Source of the DNA: Rhodospirillales bacterium
GTDB lineage: Bacteria; Pseudomonadota; Alphaproteobacteria; Dongiales; Dongiaceae
Direction of reading: 5' to 3'
Length of the DNA: 64,000 nucleotides
NCBI GenBank assembly: GCA_009885795.1
Contig: VFKA01000040.1
Span: 34,412 to 98,411, forward strand
Shown: positions 1-8,623 of the stretch, piece after piece
How positions within the stretch are numbered: position 1 is the stretch's first letter
Layout: every line of letters begins with the position of its first letter
The notes under the pieces: model-generated
Database searches by the model: none
What the model was told of the DNA's origin: nothing
What the model saw: the letters and a program-made list of their open reading frames with translations, nothing else
Translations under genes and position numbers: made by a program

Positions 1-1337
1 CGCTCGGGCTTCGCGTCCGGTTTGTCGACCTTGTTGATGGCGACGATGATCGGCGCGCCAGCCGCCTTGGCGTGATTGATGGCTTCCACCGTCTGCGGCA
101 TGATGCCGTCATCGGCGGCGACAACCAGGACGATGATATCGGTCACGTTGGCGCCGCGCGCGCGCATCTGCGAAAACGCGGCGTGTCCCGGCGTGTCGAT
201 GAAGGTGATCCGCTGCCCGCTCGGCCGGGTTACCTGATAGGCGCCGATATGCTGGGTGATGCCGCCGGCTTCGTGGCCGGCCACGTCGGTCTGGCGTATG
301 GCGTCGAGCAACGAGGTCTTGCCATGGTCGACGTGGCCCATGACGGTGACCACCGGGGGCCGGGGCGAGAGCGTCGCCGGGTCGTCCGTATCGCCCGCCA
401 GGCCCATCTCGACATCGGCGGCCGACACGCGGCGCACGCGGTGCCCGAACTCGATGACGACCAGCTCGGCCGTTTCCGGGTCGAGCGACTGGTTGACGTT
501 GGCCATGATCCCGGCTTTCATCAGCGACTTGATCACGTCGGCGCCGCGTACCGCCATGCGATTGGCGAGCTCCTGAACCGTGATCGATTCGGGCACCACC
601 ACGTCGCGGATGACTTTCTGGCCCTCGCTGCGCAGCTCCTGGGCGCGCTGCTTTTCCTTCTCGCGCGCCCGGCGCACGGATGCGAGCGAACGCATGCGCT
701 CTTCATCGGCATCGCCAAGGGCCTGGGTGACGGTGATCTTGCCGGCCCGCCGGCGCGGTTCGCCGCGCCGGGCGATCGAGATCGGCTTGGCGAGCGTGGT
801 CTTGCCCGGCCGGCGCCTTGTGGGAGCTTCCTCTTCCTCCTCGGCCTCGACCTTGGGCAGGGCCCTGGCGGCCCGCGCCACGGCCGCCTCGACATCCGTC
901 GGCGGTGCCGATTGGGAAGCAGCGGCCGCCTCGGCCGCCCGTTCCTCGGCGAGGTCGACGCCGCGCAGGAGCGCATCGGCTTCGGTGACGCGGCGCAGTT
1001 CATCGTCGCGACGAGCCTCCTCGAGCGCTTTCAACCTTGTCGCGCGCTCGCCGACCGTTAGATGGTCGATCGCATCGGCGCCAAGCATCGGCGTGCCTTC
1101 GACCGCCTTGGCCGCTTCGGCGCCGGCCACGACCTCGGTCATGCCCCCGCCCGCGCCTAGCGCGAAGGTACGCTTCTTCTTGACCTCGACCTGGACGGTC
1201 TTGGTGCGGCCATGGGGGAAGCTTTGGCGGACCTGCCCGGCCTCGACGGTCTTCTTGATTTCGAGCCGTCCCGGCCGCGACAATCTCAGCGACTTGCGCT
1301 CGCCACCTTCCGGCACTTCTTTTTGCTGCTCGGTCAT
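1..1337 (-). CDS. infB: Translation initiation factor IF-2 (N-terminal part, cut by window edge)
   Basis: GTPase that brings fMet-tRNA to the 30S subunit during initiation. About 445 residues are visible; the rest of the G domain and the C-terminal domains lie left of the window. The first ~330 residues are the charged, Ala/Glu/Arg-rich extension and IF2_N-like segment. The G domain follows with G1 GHVDHGKT (near residue 332), G3 DTPGHAAF and G4 NKVD close to the edge. The frame is open from the ATG at 1337 to base 1. The start overlaps the ylxR stop by 4 bp (ATGA), implying translational coupling in the rimP-nusA-ylxR-infB operon. Identity is secure; only the truncation by the window limits it. 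Confidence 0.97.
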   Translation of the reverse strand, partial: MTEQQKEVPEGGERKSLRLSRPGRLEIKKTVEAGQVRQSFPHGRTKTVQVEVKKKRTFALGAGGGMTEVVAGAEAAKAVEGTPMLGADAIDHLTVGERATRLKALEEARRDDELRRVTEADALLRGVDLAEERAAEAAAASQSAPPTDVEAAVARAARALPKVEAEEEEEAPTRRRPGKTTLAKPISIARRGEPRRRAGKITVTQALGDADEERMRSLASVRRAREKEKQRAQELRSEGQKVIRDVVVPESITVQELANRMAVRGADVIKSLMKAGIMANVNQSLDPETAELVVIEFGHRVRRVSAADVEMGLAGDTDDPATLSPRPPVVTVMGHVDHGKTSLLDAIRQTDVAGHEAGGITQHIGAYQVTRPSGQRITFIDTPGHAAFSQMRARGANVTDIIVLVVAADDGIMPQTVEAINHAKAAGAPIIVAINKVDKPDAKPE

Positions 1338-2011
1338 TGTCCTGTTCGTTCCTTGCCGGCGTCCCAGCGCCACTCAGCCATCCGCCGCCATTCGACAGCC
1401 AATCGTTCCGCCATGCGCCCGCGCGCCACGGCGCCATGGACGACGTGCTCGCGGCCAAGCGCGGATGATAGCGCCGAGGCTTCGAACCCGTCGATGATCA
1501 CGATGTCCGGGGACAGCTTTCCGAGCTTTCGCCGCCCTTCCGCGGAGGCATCGCTGGCTTGGACCAACACGCCGGCGCCCCCGGCGCGGATCATGGCGCG
1601 AACCTGCTCGAATCCCAGCACGACATCGCCCGAGCGGCGGGCCAGTCCCAAGGCGTCGAGAACGCGACGCGACAACGCTTCGCCGATCCGCTCGCCGAGA
1701 TCGGGCGCCACCGCGACCGCGCACCGGGCGGCCTTGCGGAAGAGGCCGCGGGCAACCGCCTGGTCGAACAGCCGGCGCGAGGGAACGAGCCACAATCCGC
1801 GCCCCGGCAGGCGGCCGGCCAGATCGGGCGTCAGCTGGCCGTCGGGCGCGACGACGAATCGGAGCATCGCTTCCTTGGCCCGCGACGAGCGCGTAACGAC
1901 ACAGCGCCGTCGAGGATCGACGCCTGGCGCGCGCGCCGGTCCCGATTCGAGAGCCGGCACCCCGGACATTGCCGCGGTCGTTGCGATCGTCTGCATGCCT
2001 ACCCGATTCAA
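1334..2011 (-). CDS. ylxR: YlxR/RnpM-type RNA-binding protein (DUF448) with L7Ae-like C-terminal part
   Basis: Small basic protein that sits between nusA and infB in most bacteria. The YlxR family binds RNA; in Firmicutes a member binds RNase P RNA. Residues ~30-100 carry the DUF448 pattern (RRCVVTRSS, then LRFVVAPDG and RGLWLVPSR). Residues ~110-195 ([16 protein letters not shown] onward) look like the L7Ae-type fold that alphaproteobacterial members carry as a fusion. The longest start is a TTG at 2011; an ATG at 1996 is an alternative, and the conserved domain begins only ~30 residues in, so the true start is uncertain. It lies 9 bp after nusA and overlaps infB by 4 bp. Its role here is inferred from family and position. 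Confidence 0.88.
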   Translation of the reverse strand: MNRVGMQTIATTAAMSGVPALESGPARAPGVDPRRRCVVTRSSRAKEAMLRFVVAPDGQLTPDLAGRLPGRGLWLVPSRRLFDQAVARGLFRKAARCAVAVAPDLGERIGEALSRRVLDALGLARRSGDVVLGFEQVRAMIRAGGAGVLVQASDASAEGRRKLGKLSPDIVIIDGFEASALSSALGREHVVHGAVARGRMAERLAVEWRRMAEWRWDAGKERTGQ

Positions 2012-2020
2012 TTCCCGTTC

Positions 2021-3571
2021 CTAGGCCTCGGCGGCGCCATCGCCCGGCGCCGGTTCATTCGCGAACCAGTGCGCGCGCGCCGCCATGATGATGGCGTTGG
2101 CGTCGTTCTCGGCAAGCGAGAAATCCTTGAGAATGCCTTCGGCGCGATCGGTCAGCTCGTCGGAGGCAAGATCGGCAAGATCGTCGATGGTCTTCACGCC
2201 CTTCTCGCCCAGCGCCACCAGCATCGCCGGCGTCAGGCCGGGAACGGCCGCGACTTCGTCGCTGACGCCAAGCTCGCGGCGCTTCTCGCCCAGTTTTTCG
2301 TCGCGCTCCTGCAGAAAGACGCGGGCGCGGTCGCGCAACTCGCGCGCTACGTCCTCGTCGAAACCCTCGATCTCCGCCAATTCCTCCAGCGGCACGAAGG
2401 CGACCTCCTCGACCTTGGTGAAGCCCTCGGTGACGAGGAGATGGGCGATCACGTCATCGACGTCGAGCGCCTCGATGAACGTGCTGGTACGGGACCGGAC
2501 CTCCTCGGTGCGGCGATCGGATTCCTCCGCCTCGGTCAGGATGTCGATGTTCCAGCCCGTGAGCATGGAGGCGAGCCGCACGTTCTGCCCGCGCCGGCCG
2601 ATGGCGAGGCTCAACTGATCGTCGGGCACGACCACGTCGATGCGGTGCGCGTCTTCGTCCAGCACGACCTTGGTCACCTCGGCCGGCGCCAGCGCGTTGA
2701 CGACGAAGGTGGCCGTATCGGGCGACCAGGGAATGATATCGATCTTTTCGCCCTGCAATTCGCCGACCACCGCCTGCACGCGGCTGCCGCGCATGCCGAC
2801 GCAGGCCCCCACCGGATCGATCGAGCTGTCGTTGGAGATGACGGCGATCTTGGCGCGGCTGCCGGGGTCGCGGGCGACGGACTTGATTTCGATGATGCTG
2901 TCGTAGATTTCCGGCACTTCCTGGGCGAAGAGCTTGGCCATGAACTGCGGATGCGTGCGCGACAGGAAGATCTGGGGCCCGCGCGATTCTTCGCGCACGT
3001 CGACGATGTAGGAGCGCACCCGGTCGCCGACGCGAAACGTCTCGCGCGGCAGCAATTCGTCCCGGCGCAGCATCCCTTCGGCGCGCCCGAGATCGACGGT
3101 GACGTTGCCGAACTCGACGCGCTTGACGAGGCCGTTCACGATCTCGCCCTTGCGGTCCTTGTACTCCTCGAATTGGCGTTTGCGCTCGGCTTCGCGCACG
3201 CGCTGGACGATGACCTGCTTGGCGGTCTGCGCCGCGATGCGGCCGAAATCGATGGGCGGCAGGTCTTCGACCACGAACTCGCCCAGCGCCATCGGCGGTT
3301 TGTAGCGCAGGGCTTCGGCGAGCGGGATCTGCGTCGCCTCGTTCTCGACTGGGTCGGCTATTTGACGGAAACGCTGCAAGCGGATCTCGCCCGATTTGCG
3401 GTCGATGACGGCGCGGATGTCGTGCTCATGGCCGTACTTCGAACGGCCGGCTTTTTGAATCGCCTGCTCCATCGCCTCCAGCACCTCGTCGCGCTCGATG
3501 CCCTTTTCCCGGGCGACGGCGTCGGCGACTTGCAACAATTCGTGCCGGGTGACTGTTAGAATCGCTTCCAT
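2021..3571 (-). CDS. nusA: Transcription termination/antitermination factor NusA
   Basis: RNA-polymerase-associated factor acting in pausing, termination and rRNA antitermination. The 516 residues show the full alphaproteobacterial architecture: N-terminal RNAP-binding domain (~1-130), S1 domain (EIVNGLVKRVEFGNVTVDLG at ~138), tandem KH domains (GACVGMRGSRVQAVVGEL; LAIGRRGQNVRLASML), and two C-terminal acidic helix-hairpin-helix repeats (~365-500). The ATG at 3571 has an AGAGG-like site upstream and lies 25 bp after rimP. It is co-transcribed with rimP, ylxR and infB. Nothing irregular was seen. Confidence 0.98.
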   Translation of the reverse strand: MEAILTVTRHELLQVADAVAREKGIERDEVLEAMEQAIQKAGRSKYGHEHDIRAVIDRKSGEIRLQRFRQIADPVENEATQIPLAEALRYKPPMALGEFVVEDLPPIDFGRIAAQTAKQVIVQRVREAERKRQFEEYKDRKGEIVNGLVKRVEFGNVTVDLGRAEGMLRRDELLPRETFRVGDRVRSYIVDVREESRGPQIFLSRTHPQFMAKLFAQEVPEIYDSIIEIKSVARDPGSRAKIAVISNDSSIDPVGACVGMRGSRVQAVVGELQGEKIDIIPWSPDTATFVVNALAPAEVTKVVLDEDAHRIDVVVPDDQLSLAIGRRGQNVRLASMLTGWNIDILTEAEESDRRTEEVRSRTSTFIEALDVDDVIAHLLVTEGFTKVEEVAFVPLEELAEIEGFDEDVARELRDRARVFLQERDEKLGEKRRELGVSDEVAAVPGLTPAMLVALGEKGVKTIDDLADLASDELTDRAEGILKDFSLAENDANAIIMAARAHWFANEPAPGDGAAEA

Positions 3572-3596
3572 GGAATCCTCTGGTTCTCTTCTTTTT

Positions 3597-4100
3597 CTAA
3601 CGAGCGGCCGGCTTGCCCGCGATGAGCTCGTCGGTCAGCACCAGCTTGGCGCGCAGAATTTCGGCTAGCGGCACCGCGGCTTCGCCTTCGGGCGTCGCGA
3701 TCCGCACGCGGTCGCCGTCGAGGCCGACGAGACGCCCACGAAATCGCCGGCGGCCCTCGACCGGCGCTTTCGTCTCCAGCTTGGCCTCGTGGCCGGCGAA
3801 ACGCTCATAGTCGCCGGCCCGCGTCAGCGGCCGGTCGATGCCGGGGGAACTGACCTCGAGCGCATAGGCGCCGGCAATCGGATCCTCGACATCGAGCAGC
3901 GCCGAGAGCGCCTGGCTCACCGCCCGGCAATCCTCGACCGCCAGCGCCCTGGCGTCGGCGCGCTCGATCATGACCTGCAGGGCCGTACGGTGGCTGCCGC
4001 CCGAGAGCAGCACGCGCACCACGCGGTAACCCATCGCCTCGACGGTGGGTGCGATCGACGTTTCGATGTCCGCGGCCTTGTCCACGTCTTTGGTGCCCAT
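3597..4100 (-). CDS. rimP: Ribosome maturation factor RimP
   Basis: Assembly factor for the 30S subunit and first gene of the nusA-infB operon. The 167 residues match the usual length. The N-terminal domain contains VEAMGYRVVRVLLSGG and the region LEVSSPGIDRPLTRAGDYER, the hallmark of the family. The C-terminal SH3-like domain follows (RRRFRGRLVGLDGDRVRI). The ATG at 4100 is the first good start. A hairpin with a U-tract lies ~50 bp upstream and may regulate read-through into the operon. Confidence 0.96.
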   Translation of the reverse strand: MGTKDVDKAADIETSIAPTVEAMGYRVVRVLLSGGSHRTALQVMIERADARALAVEDCRAVSQALSALLDVEDPIAGAYALEVSSPGIDRPLTRAGDYERFAGHEAKLETKAPVEGRRRFRGRLVGLDGDRVRIATPEGEAAVPLAEILRAKLVLTDELIAGKPAAR

Positions 4101-4147
4101 GGTTCTTGAAAAACGATCAGGCCAAGAGTTCCGGCTTCCGGTTCAAC

Positions 4148-4180
4148 AAAAAAGGCGGGCCGTTGGCCCACCCTTTTTCA
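4148..4180 (-). terminator. GC hairpin with U-tract ahead of rimP (terminator or attenuator)
   Basis: On the minus strand an imperfect GC stem (GGGCC/GGCCC core at 4157-4169, extended by further G-C pairs across one mismatch) is followed directly by six T residues. This is the form of an intrinsic terminator. It lies between the methyltransferase-like gene (ends 4279) and rimP (starts 4100). The plus-strand side also carries a T-run, so it could act in both directions. It may only end the upstream transcript, or it may attenuate the rimP operon; sequence alone cannot decide. Confidence 0.6.
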
Positions 4181-4278
4181 AGTCCCCGCCTTCATGGACG
4201 AGGTTGGTTGCTGGGATATAAGGGCGAAAGCCGGATTTTCGCAAGGGTTTTCTGGCCTTCCGGCGGGCGGGAGCGGAC

Positions 4279-5070
4279 TTATCGAGGCCGTGGCGTGGGC
4301 GGAGCCTGCCAGCCGCCCCTTCGGATCGCCGCGTTCGCGGTCGCGTCTCGCTCGATGCCGAGAAATTCGTCCGTCGTTCGAAGCCGCAGCAAGTGGCGGA
4401 AATGAAGCCGGAAGAAGCGGAACGCCGCCGCATGATCGTGGCCGAGACTCGTCCATTGCTCCACGAGCGGGTCGTGTTCGGTTTTCGCGGTCCGCGGGGA
4501 GGGCGGTCGCGGGGGCGCGGCACGGCGCAGCAATTCCTTGGGCGGAACCGTCCGCCGGATCAGCCCGCATCCGAAATCCGTATCGATCGTGTAATAGTCG
4601 AGCGGCGAGTACTTGATGACGAAATCGAGATAGGCCTTGTAGGTCAGGCCGCACCAAAGACCCCTGTGAAATTCCGGCGTGACCTGATCTTCGCCGGTCG
4701 GAAGGCAATCGTGCACGATCATCGCGCCGCCCTCCGCCAGCAGATAGTAGCCGGCCGCCAGATCGCGAACGGAGGCCTCGTAGCTATGCCAGGGATCGAC
4801 GAGGATGACGTCGTAGCGCAGGCGCCGTTCGTCGATCCGCCGGATGCAATCGGCGATATCGATACCGTCACTCTGGAAATCGACCGGCAGGCCGTCCTCG
4901 GGCGGCCGCAGGCAGAGGTAGGATAGCCGATGACAGGTGGTGAACTGGCCGCGGTCGATCTCGGAATATTGTCCGCCGGTCGTCAACGCGCCGAATTCCA
5001 GGTATCGGCGCCAGCCGTTGAGCGCGCCCAGCGTGTTCACGACGTCGGCCTTGGTCCAGGATTTCGACAT
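4279..5070 (-). CDS. Class I SAM-dependent methyltransferase-like protein
   Basis: Probable cytoplasmic enzyme of 263 residues. It has the outline of a Rossmann methyltransferase of the small-molecule/glycan type: YLEFGALTTGGQY near residue 23 as a motif-I-like segment, an acidic loop RYDVILVDPWHSYE mid-protein, and GGAMIVHDCLPTG afterwards, a DxH arrangement seen in Methyltransf_24-type families. The C-terminal ~70 residues are Arg/Pro-rich and probably disordered. I chose the ATG at 5070 because the upstream ATG at 5100 adds only a basic decapeptide. No neighbour suggests a substrate. It is accessory to the conserved backbone, so a specific function is not assigned. Confidence 0.6.
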   Translation of the reverse strand: MSKSWTKADVVNTLGALNGWRRYLEFGALTTGGQYSEIDRGQFTTCHRLSYLCLRPPEDGLPVDFQSDGIDIADCIRRIDERRLRYDVILVDPWHSYEASVRDLAAGYYLLAEGGAMIVHDCLPTGEDQVTPEFHRGLWCGLTYKAYLDFVIKYSPLDYYTIDTDFGCGLIRRTVPPKELLRRAAPPRPPSPRTAKTEHDPLVEQWTSLGHDHAAAFRFFRLHFRHLLRLRTTDEFLGIERDATANAAIRRGGWQAPPTPRPR

Positions 5071-5145
5071 GGTCCGACATTTCCCACCTCGCCCCGGCAT
5101 TTCAAGTCTGTTGTTTCCAGGCTGACTCGGAAGTCGCCAATGCGG

Positions 5146-5733
5146 CTACTCCGGCGCCACCGGCGCCGTCGCGCAATCGCCGTGAGCCTTGATCTTACGC
5201 CGAATCTCTTTTTCTCCAAGCATGTCCGGCGTTTCGCAGTCGTTGAGGCAGACTCCAACATACTCCTCGCCATTCCACCACATGCCGTCAACCCACGAGT
5301 AGATATCGACGTGGCCTTGCCGGCGGGTCCCGCTGACGCACAGATTTTCTGCCTCGGACACCGACAGCCAGAGATACTCGCTCCAAACTCCGTCCTGTTC
5401 GCGCATGATGATCGTCTGACAGCCGACAGTGCCGCAAGCCCAGACGATGTAGACGACGAGTTCGCGCCGGCCATCACCGTCGAAATCGTAGTGTCCGCCA
5501 TAGAGCCGGTCACGACGCAAGACCTGCCAGGCCTCTTCCGGCGTGTCGGCCATGCCTTCGAGGATGGCCAATTCCTCAATGGGATATTCGTGATCGGCGA
5601 AGTACGACTTCACGATCTCGAACTCGGAATCGGTCAGCCGACCGCGCTCCAGCGAAACGCGCTCGTGCGCCGCGGCGGTAGACGCAACCGCTACCGCCGC
5701 GGCGAAAAGAATTGGGCGTAAAGGCCCGATCAT
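5146..5733 (-). CDS. Secreted cysteine-rich protein of unknown function
   Basis: Not a family I recognise. It has 195 residues with a clear Sec signal peptide (MIGPLRPILFAAAVAVAS, Ala-rich cleavage zone near residue 22). The mature part contains a DFDGDGRRELVVY segment, a DxDxDG calcium-loop-like pattern as in FG-GAP/EF-hand-like repeats. Six cysteines (WACGTVGC, LCVSG, VCLNDCE, GDC) could form disulphides in the periplasm. The ATG at 5733 lies 4 bp after the stop of the lysozyme-like gene, so the two are almost certainly one transcript and may act together on or outside the cell wall. Confidence 0.6.
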   Translation of the reverse strand: MIGPLRPILFAAAVAVASTAAAHERVSLERGRLTDSEFEIVKSYFADHEYPIEELAILEGMADTPEEAWQVLRRDRLYGGHYDFDGDGRRELVVYIVWACGTVGCQTIIMREQDGVWSEYLWLSVSEAENLCVSGTRRQGHVDIYSWVDGMWWNGEEYVGVCLNDCETPDMLGEKEIRRKIKAHGDCATAPVAPE

Positions 5734-5737
5734 GGCG

Positions 5738-6448
5738 CTATCGGCCCCGCCCGGCTTTGGCCGGCGGCAGAGGCGGCGGGAACGGTAGCGGCTTCTTGTA
5801 GGGGACGCCCTCGAACTCCCGCAGGCGCTCCTCGATACGCGAAAAAGTCTTGCCGTCCTCGCCCTCGACCGCCGCCGGATTGCTAATCCAGCCCTGATCC
5901 CGGACATACGCCAAATAGTCCCTGACTGCCCCGGCCCCTTGGCGGTGGGCGGCGGCGGCAAGTCCGGCGTCCGTGACCGCGAAAGTGCCGTTCTTGCTGA
6001 ACACCTTCTGACCGATGTTGCGATAGCCGACCGGGTCCATCGCGAGCGTCACCCGGTTGGCGCGCATGTAAGCCGCGAAGGCGGCCTCCTGCGCCTGCGG
6101 ATCGGCCAGGAAATCGGCGGCGCTGTTGACCCCCATCGCACCGGTCCATTGCCCCGCCGCGTCCACCAACCCGGCAGCCATCAAGGCGCCCTGGCGCAAC
6201 TGATAGCGGCCGAAGGCGCCCATGGCGCCGCCGGCGGGATTGAACGCGCGGTAGCCGTCCAACTGCGATTCGCGGCGACCGATCTCGTCGCGGAATTGCA
6301 GCGTGAACGGGGATTGTGGCCACGGATCGGCATCAAAATCGCCGGGCGGAACGGGTTTCACTGGAGGTACGGAAAGCGGCGGCGCGTCGTGCGCGGCGGC
6401 TTCGGTCCACGAGCGGTGGGGAGCGTAAGGAAGGTGGGGATTGGGCAT
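5738..6448 (-). CDS. Lysozyme/lytic-transglycosylase-like protein
   Basis: The 236-residue protein has a central domain (~48-190) that resembles soluble lytic transglycosylases: a helix ending in a candidate catalytic Glu (IGRRESQLDGYRAFN) followed by GAFGRYQLRQGAL, the G-x-YQ signature. No signal peptide is visible. The proline-rich N-terminus (residues 1-47) and C-terminus (KKPLPFPPPLPP) look like linkers or binding tails, as in phage-derived or secreted peptidoglycan enzymes. The start at 6448 has GAGGAG 7 bases upstream and a good sigma70-type promoter 40-65 bp upstream. Enzymatic activity is inferred from motifs, not proven. Confidence 0.55.
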   Translation of the reverse strand: MPNPHLPYAPHRSWTEAAAHDAPPLSVPPVKPVPPGDFDADPWPQSPFTLQFRDEIGRRESQLDGYRAFNPAGGAMGAFGRYQLRQGALMAAGLVDAAGQWTGAMGVNSAADFLADPQAQEAAFAAYMRANRVTLAMDPVGYRNIGQKVFSKNGTFAVTDAGLAAAAHRQGAGAVRDYLAYVRDQGWISNPAAVEGEDGKTFSRIEERLREFEGVPYKKPLPFPPPLPPAKAGRGR

Positions 6449-6486
6449 CGGCGTGCTCCTCGGAATCGATGGAAATGAATAAAATC

Positions 6487-6515
6487 ATCGTACCCCACGG
6501 CATGGAAATTGTAAA
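6487..6515 (-). promoter_or_regulatory. Predicted sigma70-type promoter for the lysozyme-like/secreted protein pair
   Basis: On the minus strand TTTACA (6510-6515) and TACGAT (6487-6492) are separated by exactly 17 bp. The local sequence is AT-rich compared with the surrounding genome, and the elements lie 39 bp or more upstream of the ATG at 6448. Prediction only; no start site is known. Confidence 0.5.
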
Positions 6516-6537
6516 GAACAAAAAGAGAACATACGCT

Positions 6538-7236
6538 TCAGGCCCCCGCCCGGCGGAACGTCAGGTAGGTCGAGGGCCGGCCTTGCACCGCCGCCTTCGC
6601 CTCATAGCGTGTTTCGGGCCAATCGGCGGGGCGAACGCGCCAGTCGCCGGCGCGCCGCGCGGTCCAATGGAAGGATGGGTGCGCGAGGATCCGCGCCAGG
6701 ATCCAGGCGACATGACCCGGATCGTCGCTGGCGACGCGCAGCTCCGCGCCCGGTTTCATCACCCGCGCCAAGCGGTCGAGGTTCGCGTCGGACACGAAGC
6801 GGCGGTCGGCGTGGCGCTTTTTCGGCCAGGGGTCCGGAAACAGCAGGAAGGCGCGGCCAAGGCAGGAATCCGGCAACGCATCGAGCAGGCGCCGGGCGTC
6901 GTCGGGAAAGATACGAATGTTGGCGAGGCCCTTGGCTTCCACTTGCGACAGAAGCGCCGCCACGCCGTTCACGAACATCTCCGAGCCGATGAAGCCGATT
7001 CCCGGATGGGCCTCGGCTTGCTCGGCCAAATGCTCGCCCGCGCCAAAACCGATCTCGAGCCAAACTTCGGCCGGGGGCGGCTGGAACAGGGCGAAGGGAT
7101 CGAGGCGGCCGGCATCCAGGCTGACGGTAAGTCGGGGCAGCAGATCGTCCAGCAGGCGCTGGCGGCCGGGGCGCAGGCGCCGGCCGTGCCGCCGCCCGTG
7201 CCAGTGCAGGGCCTCCGGGCCGGGTGTATCGTTCAG
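6538..7236 (-). CDS. trmB: tRNA (guanine46-N7)-methyltransferase TrmB
   Basis: Methylates N7 of G46 in tRNA variable loops using SAM. The sequence shows the SAM-binding [11 protein letters not shown], the TrmB-specific [18 protein letters not shown], and a C-terminal ETRYEAKA segment typical of the family. Family members begin just before [16 protein letters not shown], and there is no ATG, GTG or TTG close to that point. The best placement is a CTG at 7236 whose CTGA overlaps the metK stop by 4 bp. The alternative is a GTG at 7281, deep inside metK. Identity is secure; the start is not. The upstream neighbour metK supplies the SAM-synthesising enzyme. Confidence 0.93.
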   Translation of the reverse strand: MNDTPGPEALHWHGRRHGRRLRPGRQRLLDDLLPRLTVSLDAGRLDPFALFQPPPAEVWLEIGFGAGEHLAEQAEAHPGIGFIGSEMFVNGVAALLSQVEAKGLANIRIFPDDARRLLDALPDSCLGRAFLLFPDPWPKKRHADRRFVSDANLDRLARVMKPGAELRVASDDPGHVAWILARILAHPSFHWTARRAGDWRVRPADWPETRYEAKAAVQGRPSTYLTFRRAGA

Positions 7237-8402
7237 CTCAGCGCCGCGGCGAGCTCGCCGGCGAGATCGAGCCGCTCCCACGAGAAGCCGCCATCGGGCT
7301 CGGGCGCGCGGCCGAAATGGCCGTAGGCCGAGGTGCGCGCATAGATGGGCCGGTTCAACCCCAGATGCTTGCGGATGCCGCGCGGACTGAGATCGACCAG
7401 CGAACGCAAGACACCGGAGAGGCGATCCTCGTCCACGCGACCGGTGCCGTGCATGTCGATATAAACCGCGAGCGGCTTCGACACGCCGATGGCATAGGCC
7501 AACTGGATGGTGCAGCGCTCCGCCAGTTTCGCCGCCACCACATTCTTTGCGAGATAGCGCGCCGCGTAAGCCGCGGACCGATCGACCTTGGTCGGATCCT
7601 TGCCGGAAAAGGCGCCGCCGCCATGGGGCGCGGCGCCGCCATAGGTATCGACGATGATCTTGCGCCCGGTGAGGCCGGCATCGCCGTCGGGGCCGCCGAT
7701 CACGAACCGCCCGGTGGGGTTCACGTAGAAATCTTCTTCCGGGCACATCCAGCCGGCGGGAAGCACGTTCAGCACATGGGGGCGCACGATCTCGCGCACG
7801 TCGTCCTGATCGAGATCGGGCGCATGCTGGGTGGAGACGACGATCGAGGTCGCGCGCACCGGACGGCCATCCTCGTATTGCAGGGAAACCTGGCTCTTGG
7901 CGTCGGGGCCGAGGCCGGGTTGGGCGCCGGAATGGCGCGCCTCGGCGAGCGAGCGCAAGATGTTGTGGGCGTAATGGATCGGCGCCGGCATCAGCACCTC
8001 GGTCTCGCGGCAGGCGTAGCCGAACATGATGCCCTGGTCGCCGGCGCCTTCATCCTTGTTGCCGCTGGCGTCGACGCCCTGGGCTATGTCGGCCGATTGG
8101 CTGTGGATGTGGATCTCCACCTTCGCGGTCCGCCAATGAAACCCTTCCTGTTCGTAGCCGATATCGCGGATGGCGGCGCGCACGCCGGCTTCGAGAACGG
8201 CCGGCGTGATCGAGGCGGGGCCGCGCACTTCGCCCGCGAGGACGACGAGGTTGGTGGTCGCGAGCGTTTCCACCGCGACCCGCGATTCCGGATCGGCGCC
8301 GAGATACGCATCGACGACCGTATCCGAGATCCGGTCGCACACCTTGTCGGGATGGCCTTCGGAGACGGATTCGCTGGTGAAGACGTAACGGCGGCTGGAC
8401 AA
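7233..8402 (-). CDS. metK: S-adenosylmethionine synthetase
   Basis: Makes SAM from methionine and ATP. The 389 residues carry all signature motifs: [12 protein letters not shown] near residue 17, the ATP-binding [11 protein letters not shown], and the phosphate-loop-like [16 protein letters not shown]. The start is a TTG at 8402, immediately before [15 protein letters not shown], which fits the family N-terminus. It precedes trmB with a 4-bp overlap. The leader contains one copy of a palindromic intergenic repeat (8495-8597). I could not recognise any SAM-type riboswitch there. Confidence 0.97.
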   Translation of the reverse strand: MSSRRYVFTSESVSEGHPDKVCDRISDTVVDAYLGADPESRVAVETLATTNLVVLAGEVRGPASITPAVLEAGVRAAIRDIGYEQEGFHWRTAKVEIHIHSQSADIAQGVDASGNKDEGAGDQGIMFGYACRETEVLMPAPIHYAHNILRSLAEARHSGAQPGLGPDAKSQVSLQYEDGRPVRATSIVVSTQHAPDLDQDDVREIVRPHVLNVLPAGWMCPEEDFYVNPTGRFVIGGPDGDAGLTGRKIIVDTYGGAAPHGGGAFSGKDPTKVDRSAAYAARYLAKNVVAAKLAERCTIQLAYAIGVSKPLAVYIDMHGTGRVDEDRLSGVLRSLVDLSPRGIRKHLGLNRPIYARTSAYGHFGRAPEPDGGFSWERLDLAGELAAALS

Positions 8403-8494
8403 GGCGACGGCTCCGCGAGAGTCGGATCGATGGGCGCGGCGACTTTGTTGCAGGCGCCCTGGCGCCGGTCAAGCCTCTCAAGCCTCTAAGAGCC

Positions 8495-8597
8495 CGTAAG
8501 GCAGTAGCTGAATCGATCCGAGCTGTGGGGCGCCAAGTAAAAATGCTGTCATCGCCGGGCTTGACCCGGCGATGACAATTGGGGGGTAGCGCGGAGG
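8495..8597. repeat. Palindromic intergenic repeat, collapsed copy
   Basis: A perfect 13-bp inverted repeat (8547-8559 with 8565-8577, 5-base loop) is flanked on the left by ~50 bp (from about 8495) and on the right by ~20 bp. Both flanks match, on the opposite strand, the two ends of the larger element at 40736-40925. Compared with that copy the ~74-bp middle and one of the two palindromes are missing. It lies in the metK leader/XRE intergenic space. Such palindromes are abundant in alphaproteobacterial genomes. Confidence 0.75.
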
Positions 8598-8623
8598 ACA
8601 ACATGCATCGAGAAGAAACGGCG

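Noticed and set aside
1559..3559. Long open frame of 666 codons on the plus strand opposite ylxR and nusA
   Set aside because: It is the antisense shadow of nusA in GC-rich DNA; its translation is rich in Arg/His/Asp/Ala with no family features, while the minus strand encodes a clear NusA.
8403..8620. Possible SAM riboswitch in the metK leader
   Set aside because: No SAM-II or SAM/SAH-like conserved core could be recognised by eye; the only strong structure is the intergenic repeat.
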